In this document: positions 48,904 to 59,033 of the stretch, in pieces
Position numbering within the stretch: the first letter of the stretch is position 1
How the letters are laid out: every line of letters begins with the position of its first letter
Assembly (NCBI GenBank): GCA_030674185.1
Contig: JAPXFY010000022.1
Span: 1,858,356 to 1,922,355 of the forward strand
Reading direction: 5' to 3'
DNA: 64,000 bases
DNA from: Monoplex corrugatus
Taxonomy: Eukaryota > Mollusca > Gastropoda > Littorinimorpha > Ranellidae
Made by a program: the position numbers and the translations under genes
Notes under the pieces: generated by a model
Databases searched by the model: none
What the model saw: the letters and a program-made list of their open reading frames with translations, nothing else
Told to the model about the DNA's origin: nothing

Positions 48904-48969
48904 CTTCCATCCCAGGTTTTCAAAGAAGGTGCTGAGTCGTGCCTGTCCTGTGGTCTTCCCCCCATGGAC
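48904..48969 (-). CDS. ttd14: ttd14 exon 1 of those seen (P-loop)
   Basis: Acceptor AATGTGTGCAG ends at 48970 and donor GTACGA starts at 48903. It is phase 0 at both ends with 22 codons: [20 protein letters not shown] then WK. GGKTT is the lysine-threonine end of a Walker A motif. With an upstream exon ending in Gly-Pro, the full GxxxxGKT would be restored. [15 protein letters not shown] is a near-exact Ttd14 signature. The upstream exon was not located. Confidence 0.93.
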
Positions 48970-49021
48970 CTGCACACATTTACAGCACATATTAACACAT
49001 AACACAAACACATAACACAAC

Positions 49022-49228
49022 ATTAATCCAAGGACATAACTCTTGAGAATTATCTCCCATGTTGTACTTCTCAAATCTAACACAGTTTGCGCTAGCGCTA
49101 CCCATTAAGCTAGCATAGAAGCAGATACAATGTACAAAAACAGTAAGCTCAGAACACTCAACTGTGTTAGATTTGAGAAGTACAACATGGGAGATAATTC
49201 TCAAGAGTTATGTCCTTTGATTAATATT
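49022..49228. repeat. Long inverted repeat, about 66-bp arms
   Basis: The arm at 49022-49087 (CATAACTCTTGAGAATTATC ... AATCTAACACAGTT) and the arm at about 49162-49228 are reverse complements with about one mismatch, separated by about 75 bp. The spacer shows no element. It could be a foldback element or a hairpin transcript. Confidence 0.88.
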
Positions 49229-49590
49229 ATAAAAACTCTCCCTGCTTCCCTCTTATTTCTTTGGTATTACATAACACAACACATTGTATTACTATCAGTC
49301 TTTGTTCTAAAGTCTTTCCCCCACATGAACCTGTACACATCAAACAACACACAATAAGACATTGACACATCAACGCATAACACATCAACACATTAACATA
49401 TCATGGATTCCACAGGCTCAAGGTGTCTCCCACAACACGTGTGGAACTGTCTCAGTGCAAAGAATGTTTTCTGGACAAGCTCTGACCCCCAGTGTATATA
49501 GCGTACAAAATATATGCATGGAAAAGAAATCTGTAGCAACCTAATGCTGGTGCAAACACTGCACTACATGCATGTATGTACTCATGCACA
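49229..49590. other. Unique sequence
   Basis: Short ACATCAACACAT repeats at 49345-49405. No gene is recognised, including no convincing first ttd14 exon. Confidence 0.45.
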
Positions 49591-50490
49591 AAAACACATG
49601 TACACACATGAAAACACACACATGTACACACATAAACACACACATGTACACACACATAAACACACACATGTACACACACATAAACACACATGCAAACACA
49701 CACATGTACACACATAAACACACATGAAAACACACACATGTACACACATGTACACACCCATGCACACACAAACACACACATGTACACACCCATGCACACA
49801 CAAACACACACATAAACACACATGAAAACACACACATGTACACACATAAACACACACATGTACACACCCATGCACACACAAGCACACACATGTACACACC
49901 CATGCACACACAAACACACACATAAACACACATGAAAACACACACATGTAACACACATAAACACACACATGTACACACCCATGCACACACATGTACACAC
50001 CCATGCACACACAAACACACACATAAACACACATGAAAACACACACATGTACACACATAAACACACACATGTACACACACATGCACACACAAACACACAC
50101 ATGTACACACACATGCACACACAAACACACACATGAACACACACATATGCACACACACATGCACACACAAACACTCACAAACATACTCATGTACACACAC
50201 ATGCACACAAACACACACATGTACACACACATGCACACACAAACACACACACATGTGTGCACACACATATGAACACACACAAACACTCACAAACATACTC
50301 ATGTACACATACATGCACACACACATGCGCACACACACAGGTACACACACATGCACACACAAACAACACAAATGCACACACATATACACACAAACATACA
50401 CATGTACATATAAACATACACATGTACACACAAACATACACATGCACACACAAACATACACATGCACACACAAACATACACATGCATACT
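49590..50490. repeat. Cryptic ACACAC/ATGTACAC repeat
   Basis: Blocks of ACACACATGTACACACATAA and CACCCATGCACACACAAACA recur in irregular order over 900 bp. Confidence 0.93.
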
Positions 50491-50564
50491 GCTTTTCATC
50501 ACTAAAGACACAGAATCATAAACAGACATAAAGTGACCACAAAAATTGTCTGAAATACATTCAG

Positions 50565-51177
50565 ACAATGGTCCATGTTCACATAATGCACATAACATAA
50601 ACATGACAAACAACATCACTCACTGCTATTTCATAACACTCTGAGCTAGACCAACATAACGATCAAACATGAATTATCACAGCACAACATGACACACTGC
50701 TATACATGTCTCGCACAATGTACATAACATAAACATGACAAACAACATCACTCACTGCTATTTCATAACACTCTGAGCTAGACCAACACAACGATCAAAC
50801 ATGAATTATCACAGCACAACATGACACATTGCTATACATGTCTCGCACAATGTACATAACATAAACATGACAAACAACATCACTCACTGCTATTTCATAA
50901 CACTCTGAGCTAGACCAACACAACGATCAAACATCATGAATAATCAGAGCACAACATGACACATTGCTATACATGTCTCGCACAATGTACATAACATAAA
51001 CATGACAAACAACATCACTCACTGCTATTTCATAACACTCTGAGCTAGACCAACACAACGATCAAACATCATGAATAATCACAGCACAACATGACACATT
51101 GCTATACATGTCTCACACAATGTACATAACATTAAAATAACAAACAACATTGCTCGTTGCTATTTCATGACAACAGT
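50565..51177. repeat. About 132 bp repeat, 4-5 copies
   Basis: The unit includes GTACATAACATAAACATGAC, CACTGCTATTTCATAACACT, GAGCTAGACCAACACAACGA and ATGAATTATCACAGCACAAC. The same family resumes at 54165 and 56752, so two elements inserted into one array. Confidence 0.92.
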
Positions 51178-51514
51178 CTGTGTGGTGCGGCCACACTACG
51201 AGCGATGAGCTGCGCTGTGAGCTGCGCTGTAGCGGCGCGACGAGAAAGATGACACTGATTACTGTACAGGCGGCCACACCATGGGCAATAACCGCGCGGA
51301 TAGTGCTGGCGTCGAGCGACGATAATGTCCCGGGCATTTATCGTCGCTCGACGCTCGTGCGGTGTTTTTGTCCGTGGTTTTCCCAGGTCATGACCGGATG
51401 TTTATGGAACTGGCGCGATAAGCAAAGTGGGGTCAGCGGCTGGCATGGTAGAAAGTGCAGCAGACGCTGTTTGTAGAATCTCAGGAAAAGTGAAAATGTG
51501 TTCCACTTCTTCAG

Positions 51515-51682
51515 AAAAAAGATGAAACGTTGGAATTTATTGCTTTCATTCAAGAAAGACCTCCACTATGGCAAAAAGAACATCGTGACTTTATGAACAG
51601 AGACGTTCGTACCAAACTTTTCCAAGAACCAGCTGAGATGTGTGGATTGTCAGGTTATATGCTGAAACTGATTTTTATATAA
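51515..51682 (+). pseudogene. MADF-domain exon of the Harbinger element
   Basis: It follows a TTCCACTTCTTCAG acceptor-like sequence. The plus-strand frame reads KKDETLEFIAFIQERPPLWQ then KEHRDFMNRDVRTKLFQEPA and EM. This fits the start of a MADF (Myb/SANT-like) domain (xFIxxIQExPxLWxxxHxDYxxRxxRxxxWxEIA), the DNA-binding partner protein of PIF/Harbinger transposons. The frame stops at 51680, about half a domain in, and the rest is replaced by GT repeat. A donor could lie at about 51653 (CAGGTTAT). Confidence 0.72.
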
Positions 51683-51811
51683 ATACTTGTGTGTGTGCAT
51701 GCATGCGTGCGTGCATAAGCGTGCGTGCGTGTGTTCGTGCGTACTTGTATGCGTACATGCGTGCTTGTGTGTGTGCGTGTATGAGCGTATGTGTGTAATC
51801 GTCTAATTGAA

Positions 51812-51814
51812 TGG

Positions 51815-51890
<76 letters not shown>
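51812..51890. repeat. (GT)n microsatellite
   Basis: About 39 GT steps without interruption, inside the Harbinger element. Confidence 0.97.
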
Positions 51891-52297
51891 CGTTCCCATT
51901 GAATGTGTGTGTCCTGGTTCCAATGAATGGCCATATGCGTGTATTCATTTTTTCACGCACGCGCGTTTGATGTGTACCTGCGATGAAATGGCCTATTCAT
52001 TCAGATGATTTCATTTTTTTATAAGGAGCTAAACAGATTTCAAGTACATCATTAAAGTAGGTAGCAACGAAGTTGTGTCTGTCTGTCTCTTTGTGTTCAC
52101 TGTTGTTTTTGTGAACTTGTCTTCACATAATAAAAAATTTATTGATCACTTAGACGACCAAGTCATTGGATTAAAACAAAACAGGACAAAAACAAAAACA
52201 GAAGAGGAGAATGTAGTCAGATGGGAAGGGTTTTATGTTTTGAAGTCTAAAAAGAATTATGCCCCCCCCTCTCTCTCTCTCTCTCTTTCTCTCTGTG

Positions 52298-52345
<48 letters not shown>

Positions 52346-52482
52346 GTGTGTGTTGTGTGTGTGTGTCCACTTTTCGTTCTATTTAATTTTCAATTTTCTG
52401 TCGGCCCATCTCAAGTGTGCTTGCAAACAGAAAATACGGCAAACCAATAAGGTGACAGGGGGAAGAGAAGGAAGGGGAGAGA
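51891..52482. other. Harbinger interior, unassigned
   Basis: CT and GT runs at 52266-52360. No domain is recognised. Confidence 0.5.
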
Positions 52483-52588
52483 GAGAGAGAGACAGACAAA
52501 CAGACAGAGAGACAAACAGACAGACAGACAGACAGAGTGAGAGAGACAGACAGACAGACAGAGAGACAAACAGACAGACAGACAGAGT

Positions 52589-52620
<32 letters not shown>

Positions 52621-52656
52621 CAGACAGAGTCAGACAGACAGACAGACAGACAGAGT

Positions 52657-52688
<32 letters not shown>

Positions 52689-52944
52689 GAGACAAACAGA
52701 CAGACAGACAGAGTGAGAGAGACAGACAGAGAGAGAGAGAGAGACAGACAGAGTGAGACAGACAGACAGACAGAGTGAGAGAGACAGACAGACAGACAGA
52801 GTGAGAGAGAGAGACAGACAGACAGACAGAGAGACAGACAGACAGCGTGAGAGAGACAGACAAACAGAGAGAGAGAGAGACAGACAGAGTGAGACAGACA
52901 GACAGACAGAGTGAGAGAGAGAGACAGACAGACAGAGTGAGAGT

Positions 52945-53018
<74 letters not shown>

Positions 53019-53020
53019 GT

Positions 53021-53052
<32 letters not shown>

Positions 53053-53054
53053 GT

Positions 53055-53138
<84 letters not shown>

Positions 53139-53295
53139 GTGAGAGAGAGAGACAGACAGACAGACAGAGTGAGAGTGAGAGAGACAGACAGACAGACAGA
53201 CAGAGTGAGAGAGAGAGACAGGCGGACAGACAGAGAGAGAGAGAGAGAGACAGGCAGACAGACAGAGAGAGAGAGAGACAGACAGGCAGACAGAC

Positions 53296-53334
<39 letters not shown>

Positions 53335-53361
53335 GAGAGAGAGAGAGACAGGCAGACAGAC

Positions 53362-53394
<33 letters not shown>

Positions 53395-53421
53395 GAGAGA
53401 GAGAGAGACAGGCAGACAGAC

Positions 53422-53456
<35 letters not shown>

Positions 53457-53475
53457 GAGAGAGAGAGAGAGGGAG
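52483..53475. repeat. (GA)n/(GACA)n microsatellite, 1 kb
   Basis: Alternating GAGA and GACAGACA blocks with GAGTGAGA interruptions. Long Arg/Glu/Asp/Thr and Ser/Leu/Cys frames here are artefacts. Confidence 0.97.
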
Positions 53476-53735
53476 GGGGGGGAGAGGTTTCTATGACAGG
53501 TGTATTGCTTTACCGTGCCAAAGTTTTTTGTTTTGTTTTGTTTTGTTTTGTTTTGTCTTTCTTTCATGCAAATGACTACAAATAGTCGAGTTAAACTTAT
53601 GTCCCTGCCCCCTTTCCTTTCCTTCTCCAGAAACATTAAAAATGTACACGCTCGCACATGTGCCACACACGCACAGATGTTCGCTCGTATGCACGCATAC
53701 ACACAAAGACATGTATAGTACACACACACTTGCAC

Positions 53736-53977
53736 ATCCTGAAGTAGGATTGAAATCTTTCTTTATGCTGTTTAAGGTTCGTTACCAAATGATGATATTC
53801 ACCATATACATTTCTCTGTTGATTAATGGGATGGACCCAGTACTGTCTTTCGTCAATAAGAATTTCTTGTCGAAGAAATGGCGATGACTCTGACAACTCA
53901 TGAAGCACAAGATACCTGCTCACCAACATTCTGAAACCAACTGTGTGAACGACAGCTAGCAGCACACCAGCACACAA
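53736..53977 (-). pseudogene. Harbinger transposase, N-terminal exon
   Basis: The minus-strand frame from the ATG at 53977 includes SPFLRQEILIDERQYWVHPI, NQQRNVYGEYHHLVTNLKQH and KERFQSYFRM, followed by a GTGCAAGT donor-like site. The YWVHPINxxRxxxGEYxxLxxxLxxxxxxFxxYFRM pattern is the standard N-terminal lead of HARBI1/PIF transposases. The downstream catalytic exon is absent, so the element cannot encode its own transposase. Confidence 0.82.
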
Positions 53978-54164
53978 CCAGCCCCAAGCAGCTTATAGTG
54001 TGGCCACTTCAGCGGTCACCGAGCTTGTAGCCAGCAGTAGGCAAGCTAACCACAAGCTGTCACCGCTTTTGGTGTGGCCACCCACCGCTCACAGCTCAAA
54101 GCTCACCTACTGCTACCCCGCAGCCCGCTTCACAGCGCCGCTCATGGTGTGGCCGAGGGCTTAT

Positions 54165-54490
54165 ACCAACACAATGACCAAACAACATGAATTATCACAG
54201 TACAACAACATGAATTATCAGAGTACAACATGAATTATCACAGTACAACAACATGAATTATCACGGTACAACACCACTCGTTACTATTTCATGCGCAGGC
54301 AACACTCTGAGTCACACCAACAGAATGTTCAAACATTATGAATTATCACACCACAACATCACACATTGCTATACATATCCCCAAATGCTATACCAACAGA
54401 ATGTTCAAACTTTATTATGAATTATCACACCACAACATCACACATTGTTATACATATCCCCAGGTGCATAATGTTATACCGACAGAGTAT
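54165..54490. repeat. Continuation of the 75-132 bp array
   Basis: Units with CATGAATTATCACAGTACAA and CACATTGCTATACATATCCC. The last base before the LINE is in CGACAGAGTAT. Confidence 0.88.
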
Positions 54491-56599
54491 CGCCTGTGCA
54501 AAACGTGCCCGCCGCAGAGCAGAGCGCCGCTGGCGCAAATCCAAACTCACTGTACACAGGCAACTTTTCCAAGCCTCTAAAACAAAAGTATCCACCCTCA
54601 TTGCATCAGCAAAAACAAGTTATTTCCAAACCAAAATCCTGAATGCCTCTTCTTCAAAAGAACTCTTTACAACCATGAATCATCTCCTTGGCACACGAAA
54701 AGATTTACCTCTCCCAACAAAACATACAAATGAAGAACTCCCATCTGTATTCTCCAACTATTTCACCACCAAAATACAAACTCTTCGTGACAGGCTTGAC
54801 AGGACACCCTGTCAACCATGCCCACCTGACCCTTCCTTCTCTGGCACACCTCTTACTACTTTTAACCCAGTCTCACAAGAAGAAATTCTCAACACAATCA
54901 GATCCATGTCGTTCAAAACCTGCGAGCTGGATCCTCTTCCAGGTTCTCTCTACGCCGACTGTCTCCCTACTCTCCTCCCATTCATCACTGACATCATCAA
55001 CACTTCTCTTCAAACTGGAACTGTCCCTGATTCTTTCAAGTCTGCTATTGTTCACCCTCTCCTCAAGAAACACAATTTAGATCCAAATGAACTGAAAAAT
55101 TACCGGCCTATCTCTAATCTCTCTTTCTTGTCAAAACTCCTTGAAAAAGTCGTCCTCAACCAGCTGAACTCTCACCTGTCTGCCAACAATCTCCTCAATC
55201 CTTTCCAGTCAGCCTACCGCCAGTGCCATAGCACTGAAACTGCCCTACTACACATTCTCAACAATCTCCTCCTTGCAACTGATACTGGCAAAGTCTCTCT
55301 CCTCACACTCCTTGATCTGTCTGCAGCCTTTGATACCATTGATCATGGTATTCTCCTTTCTAGACTTCATCATACTTTTGGCATCTCTGACATTGCTCTG
55401 TCTTGGTTCACTTCATACCTATCCAACAGAAAACAAACCGTTCTCATCAATGGCACTTACTATCAACCTGCATACCTGACCTGTGGTGTTCCACAAGGAT
55501 CTGTCCTTGGCCCTGTTCTTTTCACTCTTTACACCTCCCCCCTGTCCACCATCATCAACTCCCATTCTATAAAACACCACTTCTATGCTGATGACACCCA
55601 ACTTCAAGACAGTGACTCACCTGATAATATACAGCGCCTGTTGACTCGCACCACTGAGTGTTACTCGGACATTAAGAACTGGATGACACACAATAGACTT
55701 CAGCTTAATGACGACAAAACAGAAGCTATCCTCATTGGCACCCGTCAGAAACTTTCTCAGCTGCCTCCTCTTTCTCTCCCATTATGTAACACATCAGTCC
55801 CAATTTCTGATTCAGCTAAAAACCTTGGTGTCTGCATTGACTCTACCCTCTCCATGAACAACTTTGTTTCTCAAACTGCCAGATCCTGCTACTATCATCT
55901 CCATCGTATAAGGCTGATCAGGAAGTATCTCTCTGTGGAAACAACTGCAAAACTCGTTCTCTCCTTCATAATGTCTCGCATTGACTATTGCAATTCACTC
56001 CTGTCTGGTCTTCCTGCCTCCACCATTCACATCCTACAGCGCATTCAAAACAATGCTGCACGCCTTGTACTCAAAAAGAAAAAAGCTGACCACATATCTC
56101 CTCTCCTGGCACAACTTCACTGGCTCCCTGTATCAAAGCGCATACAGTACAAACTAGACACCATGTGCTACAAAAGCCTCAATAACGCAGCCCCCGATTA
56201 CCTGTCAAGCCTACTTGAGATCTATCTTCCCTCACGTACCCTCCGCTCTGCCTCCGATCCTCTGACTTTTCGCTTTCCACGCACTAAGCTCAATACCTAT
56301 GGTCCACGAGCCTTCTCTGTTTCTGGTCCACTCTCCTGGAACAAACTTCCTCTCTCAGTCCGTCAGCAACCTACTTTTGTCTCCTTCAAGTCCGCTCTCA
56401 AAACTCACCTTTTCTCCTCCGCATAAAATCCTAACCTCACTCAACCCCCCCCCCCCCCCCCCCTCTGCAGCCTGTCTCCGCTCGGAGGGAATCACATGGT
56501 TATAATATATAATTGTATATGCTATGCTCTCTATAATTTTCCATTGGTTTTATTCTTGCTTTTATTGCTTTTATTCTTTCTCCCCATTTATAGCCATGC

Positions 56600-56630
<31 letters not shown>

Positions 56631-56746
56631 CGTGTGTGTGCGTGCGTGCGTGCGTGCGTGCTTGCGTGTGTGTCTGCTTCAGCGCTTAGATTTGATTTTA
56701 TCAAGATTTTGCGCTATATAAATATTGTAATTATTATTATTATTAT
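54491..56746 (+). mobile_element. CR1/L2-like LINE, 5'-truncated, recent
   Basis: It inserted into the flanking array unit (ACAGAGTAT before, AGTATTCAAAC after), giving a probable 5-bp AGTAT target duplication at 54486-54490 and 56747-56751. The body encodes reverse transcriptase to the end. The 3' UTR has poly-C, GT/GC repeat, GCGCTATATAAATATTG and an (ATT)n tail. The 5' part with the endonuclease is absent. Confidence 0.93.
54492..56426 (+). CDS. LINE reverse transcriptase (partial ORF2)
   Basis: An intact frame of about 644 codons to TAA at 56424; the upstream ATG of the open frame lies in host repeat. Motifs in order: YRPISNLSFLSKLLEK (finger/palm), FQSAYRQCHSTETALL, LTLLDLSAAFDTIDHGILL (catalytic Asp), GVPQGSVLGPVLFTLY, FYADDTQLQDS (catalytic ADD at about 55587) and LQLNDDKTEAILIG. 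The C-terminal block is LHWLPVSKRIQYKL ... RSASDPLTFRFPRTKL ... WNKLPLSVR. This order and the C-terminal block are typical of the CR1/L2 group. All three catalytic aspartates are present and there is no stop, so the copy is young; without endonuclease and promoter it cannot move by itself. Confidence 0.92.
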   Translation, partial: ACAKRARRRAERRWRKSKLTVHRQLFQASKTKVSTLIASAKTSYFQTKILNASSSKELFTTMNHLLGTRKDLPLPTKHTNEELPSVFSNYFTTKIQTLRDRLDRTPCQPCPPDPSFSGTPLTTFNPVSQEEILNTIRSMSFKTCELDPLPGSLYADCLPTLLPFITDIINTSLQTGTVPDSFKSAIVHPLLKKHNLDPNELKNYRPISNLSFLSKLLEKVVLNQLNSHLSANNLLNPFQSAYRQCHSTETALLHILNNLLLATDTGKVSLLTLLDLSAAFDTIDHGILLSRLHHTFGISDIALSWFTSYLSNRKQTVLINGTYYQPAYLTCGVPQGSVLGPVLFTLYTSPLSTIINSHSIKHHFYADDTQLQDSDSPDNIQRLLTRTTECYSDIKNWMTHNRLQLNDDKTEAILIGTRQKLSQLPPLSLPLCNTSVPISDSAKNLGVCIDSTLSMNNFVSQTARSCYYHLHRIRLIRKYLSVETTAKLVLSFIMSRIDYCNSLLSGLPASTIHILQRIQNNAARLVLKKKKADHISPLLAQLHWLPVSKRIQYKLDTMCYKSLNNAAPDYLSSLLEIYLPSRTLRSASDPLTFRFPRTKLNTYGPRAFSVSGPLSWNKLPLSVRQQPTFVSFKSALKTHLFSSA

Positions 56747-56751
56747 AGTAT

Positions 56752-57255
56752 TCAAACTTCATGAATTATCACACCACAACATCACACATTGCTATACATA
56801 TCCCCAGTGTGCATAATGCTATACCAACAGAATATTCAAACTTCATGAATTATCACACCACAACATCACACATTGCTATACATATCCCCAAATGCTATAC
56901 CAACAGAATATTCAAACTTCATGAATTATCACACCACAACATCACACATTGCTATACATATCCCCAAATGCTATACCAACAGAATATTCAAACTTCATGA
57001 ATTATCACACCACAACATCACACATTGCTATACATATCCCCAAATGCTATACCAACAGAATGTTCAAACATTATGAATGATCACACCACATCACACATTG
57101 CTATACATATCCCCAGTGTGCATAATGCTATACCAACAGAATGTTCAAACTTCATGAATTATCACACCATGTCAAACATTGCTATATATATCCCCAGGAT
57201 GCATAATGCTATACAAACAGAATATTCAAACTTCATGAATTATCAAACAAACTGC
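56752..57255. repeat. About 76 bp repeat, about 6 copies
   Basis: The unit is TTCAAACTTCATGAATTATC then ACACCACAACATCACACATT and GCTATACATATCCCCAAATG. It continues the array split by the LINE. Confidence 0.93.
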
Positions 57256-57947
57256 AAAATGTCACAGTCCTCCGAAGCAAAGCGAAATGCAGACAACATG
57301 CATAACACTGTTATCACAAAACAATAGAAGGTCAGATGTGTTTGATGAAAGAGAGAGAGAGAGGGGGGGGGGGGAAGAGACAGACAGACAGACAGACAGA
57401 CAGGGAGACGGAAACAGCAAGACAGAGACAGAGTGACAGAATGATTGACTGACAGATGATCGACAGACTGTCAATGAGACAGAGAATGAGAAAAGAAGAG
57501 AGAGTGAGAGACTGACAGACTGACTGACTGGCAGACAAACCAACTGACCAACAGACAGACAGACAGACAGACATCAAGACAGAAACACAGACATACAGAC
57601 AGTGAAAGAAGAAGAAAGAGCAGGGAAAGAGTGTACACAACAAGAAGAGGCATGAAGAGACAAAAATGTCCTAGTTTAATTAAACAGGATATCATAGTGC
57701 ATTATGACTAACTCCATTACAATCATTTCCTGGTTTTTTTAGTAATACATATACATCATACATATATGTGGTAACTTGGTGAGAGTTGTACTGTGTGGTC
57801 CCCACTTGACTAACACACCTCTGTGAAAGGCAACACACACACACACACACACACACATACACAAACACATTCCCCACACACACCCCACATATACACACAG
57901 ACACCCACCCACACACACATTCCCCACACACAAATACACACGTATAT
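57256..57947. repeat. GA/GACA-rich and (CA)n stretch
   Basis: GA, G-run and GACA blocks at 57347-57620; CA run at 57831-57930. The rest is unassigned. Confidence 0.8.
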
Positions 57948-58581
57948 GTGACCTCCCACCACGAAATCAGTCTTAACTAGCATTTTGAGATATACATATC
58001 GCTGGAAAGTATACATTCTGCTGATTATTTTGGTACTTGAATAAAGCTTGTACTGAAAAAAATGGAGAAGTTATGTATGTTTAAAGTCATTCAGTTGTAT
58101 GACGGCCATTTTGAAAAAACGGCCTCTAAAGTTTTTGTGTGCTCTCCTACACATTTTCCTTAAATTTCTTTATTTATATGGCTTTGACCCAGTTTGTTTC
58201 TAATTTTCACTGTCATTATCTGAAAGATTTGTTTCTAATTTTCACTGTCATTATCTGAAAGATTTGTTTCTAATTTTCACTGTCATTATCTGAAAGATTT
58301 GTTTCTAATTTTCACTGTCATTATCTGAAAGGTGCACCAAAGAGCTTTCCATCGGTATATTGCATGTGCGGGTACTGTACAAGTTACGGTTCATAATAAA
58401 AGACAAAACATTAATAATATTTTTTTCAAGAAAAAAATTTCTGTGGGGGATAGATTATAGTCTACAGAATCAATTTTGAGAAAAAGTCAAAATACCCCAG
58501 ATAGACCCTCAGTCACCTTTTCAGCTCCTAGTGCTGTTCGACTGACTGCGAGTTAAGACTGATTTCGTGGTGGGAAGTCAC
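57948..58581. mobile_element. 634-bp TIR element with internal tandem repeat
   Basis: GTGACCTCCCACCACGAAAT ... CAGTCTTAACT at the left is matched in reverse by AGTTAAGACTG ... ATTTCGTGGTGGGAAGTCAC at the right, about 31 bp with one or two mismatches. The flanks are TATAT and ATATA, compatible with a TA target, as in Tc1/mariner-type elements (inference). Inside, a 35-bp unit TTTGTTTCTAATTTTCACTG + TCATTATCTGAAAGA repeats four times (58193-58332). Confidence 0.85.
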
Positions 58582-58599
58582 ATATACACATTCACCCAC

Positions 58600-58677
58600 A
58601 CACACCACATATACACACAGACACACACCCCACACACACACATACACATGCACAAACACACACAGATATACACATAG

Positions 58678-58712
<35 letters not shown>

Positions 58713-58783
58713 TTCACCCACACACACCACATATACACACAGACACCCATCCACACAATCCACATATACAGATAATACACATA

Positions 58784-58856
<73 letters not shown>
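58600..58856. repeat. (CA)n microsatellite, interrupted
   Basis: CA runs with TATACACA and CCCACACA spacers, ending in about 40 pure CA steps. Confidence 0.96.
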
Positions 58857-58857
<1 letters not shown>

Positions 58858-58870
58858 TATCAGAGTGACT

Positions 58871-59033
58871 GATGATGGAGCGTACCTACACACAAGGCCC
58901 AAGGGCAACTTCAACCTTGCCCACTTCATAGTACAGACCACAGTGTGTCAGGTCCTGATGTTGGAGAGACTAATCACTGATGATGTCACCTTGACATCAC
59001 ACACAGCCTGGTCCCTAGGGCTAGTCTAAATAT
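58871..59033 (+). pseudogene. RTE/BovB-like LINE reverse transcriptase fragment at the DD box
   Basis: The plus-strand frame reads DDGAYLHTRPKGNFNLAHFI, then VQTTVCQVLMLERLITDDVT and LTSHTAW. This matches the RTE-like run G-V-[YF]-x-R-x-x-x-G-x-x-F-N-L-A-x-x-x-x-x-T-K-V-x-x-x-L-[IL]-x-x-x-[LF]-F-A-D-D. The catalytic F-A-D-D is here I-T-D-D, so the alanine is lost. It is continuous in frame with the minisatellite that follows. Confidence 0.75.

Larger units (their letters stand above)
51178..54165. mobile_element. PIF/Harbinger-type DNA transposon, decayed
   Basis: The ends are imperfect inverted repeats: GCGGCCACACTACGAGCGAT near 51187 against CGGCCACACCATGAGCGGCG read inward from 54155. Inside, a plus-strand MADF-like exon (51515) and a minus-strand transposase N-terminus (53736-53977) are in the convergent arrangement usual for PIF/Harbinger. 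The DDE catalytic region was not found; the middle is GT and GA/GACA simple repeat. The flanking array resumes as TACCAACACAATGACC at 54165. The exact target duplication is unclear. Confidence 0.8.

Noticed and set aside
52383..53735. 450-codon Ser/Leu/Cys frame
   Set aside because: Reading of the GA/GACA simple repeat inside the Harbinger element.
58871..58980. Minus-strand reading with acceptor and donor-like ends (LTHCGLYYEVGKVEVALGPC) that looked like the missing first ttd14 exon
   Set aside because: Its donor leaves phase 2 or 1, whereas the P-loop exon needs phase 0, and the P-loop spacing would be wrong. The plus strand of the same bases is clearly RTE-like reverse transcriptase.
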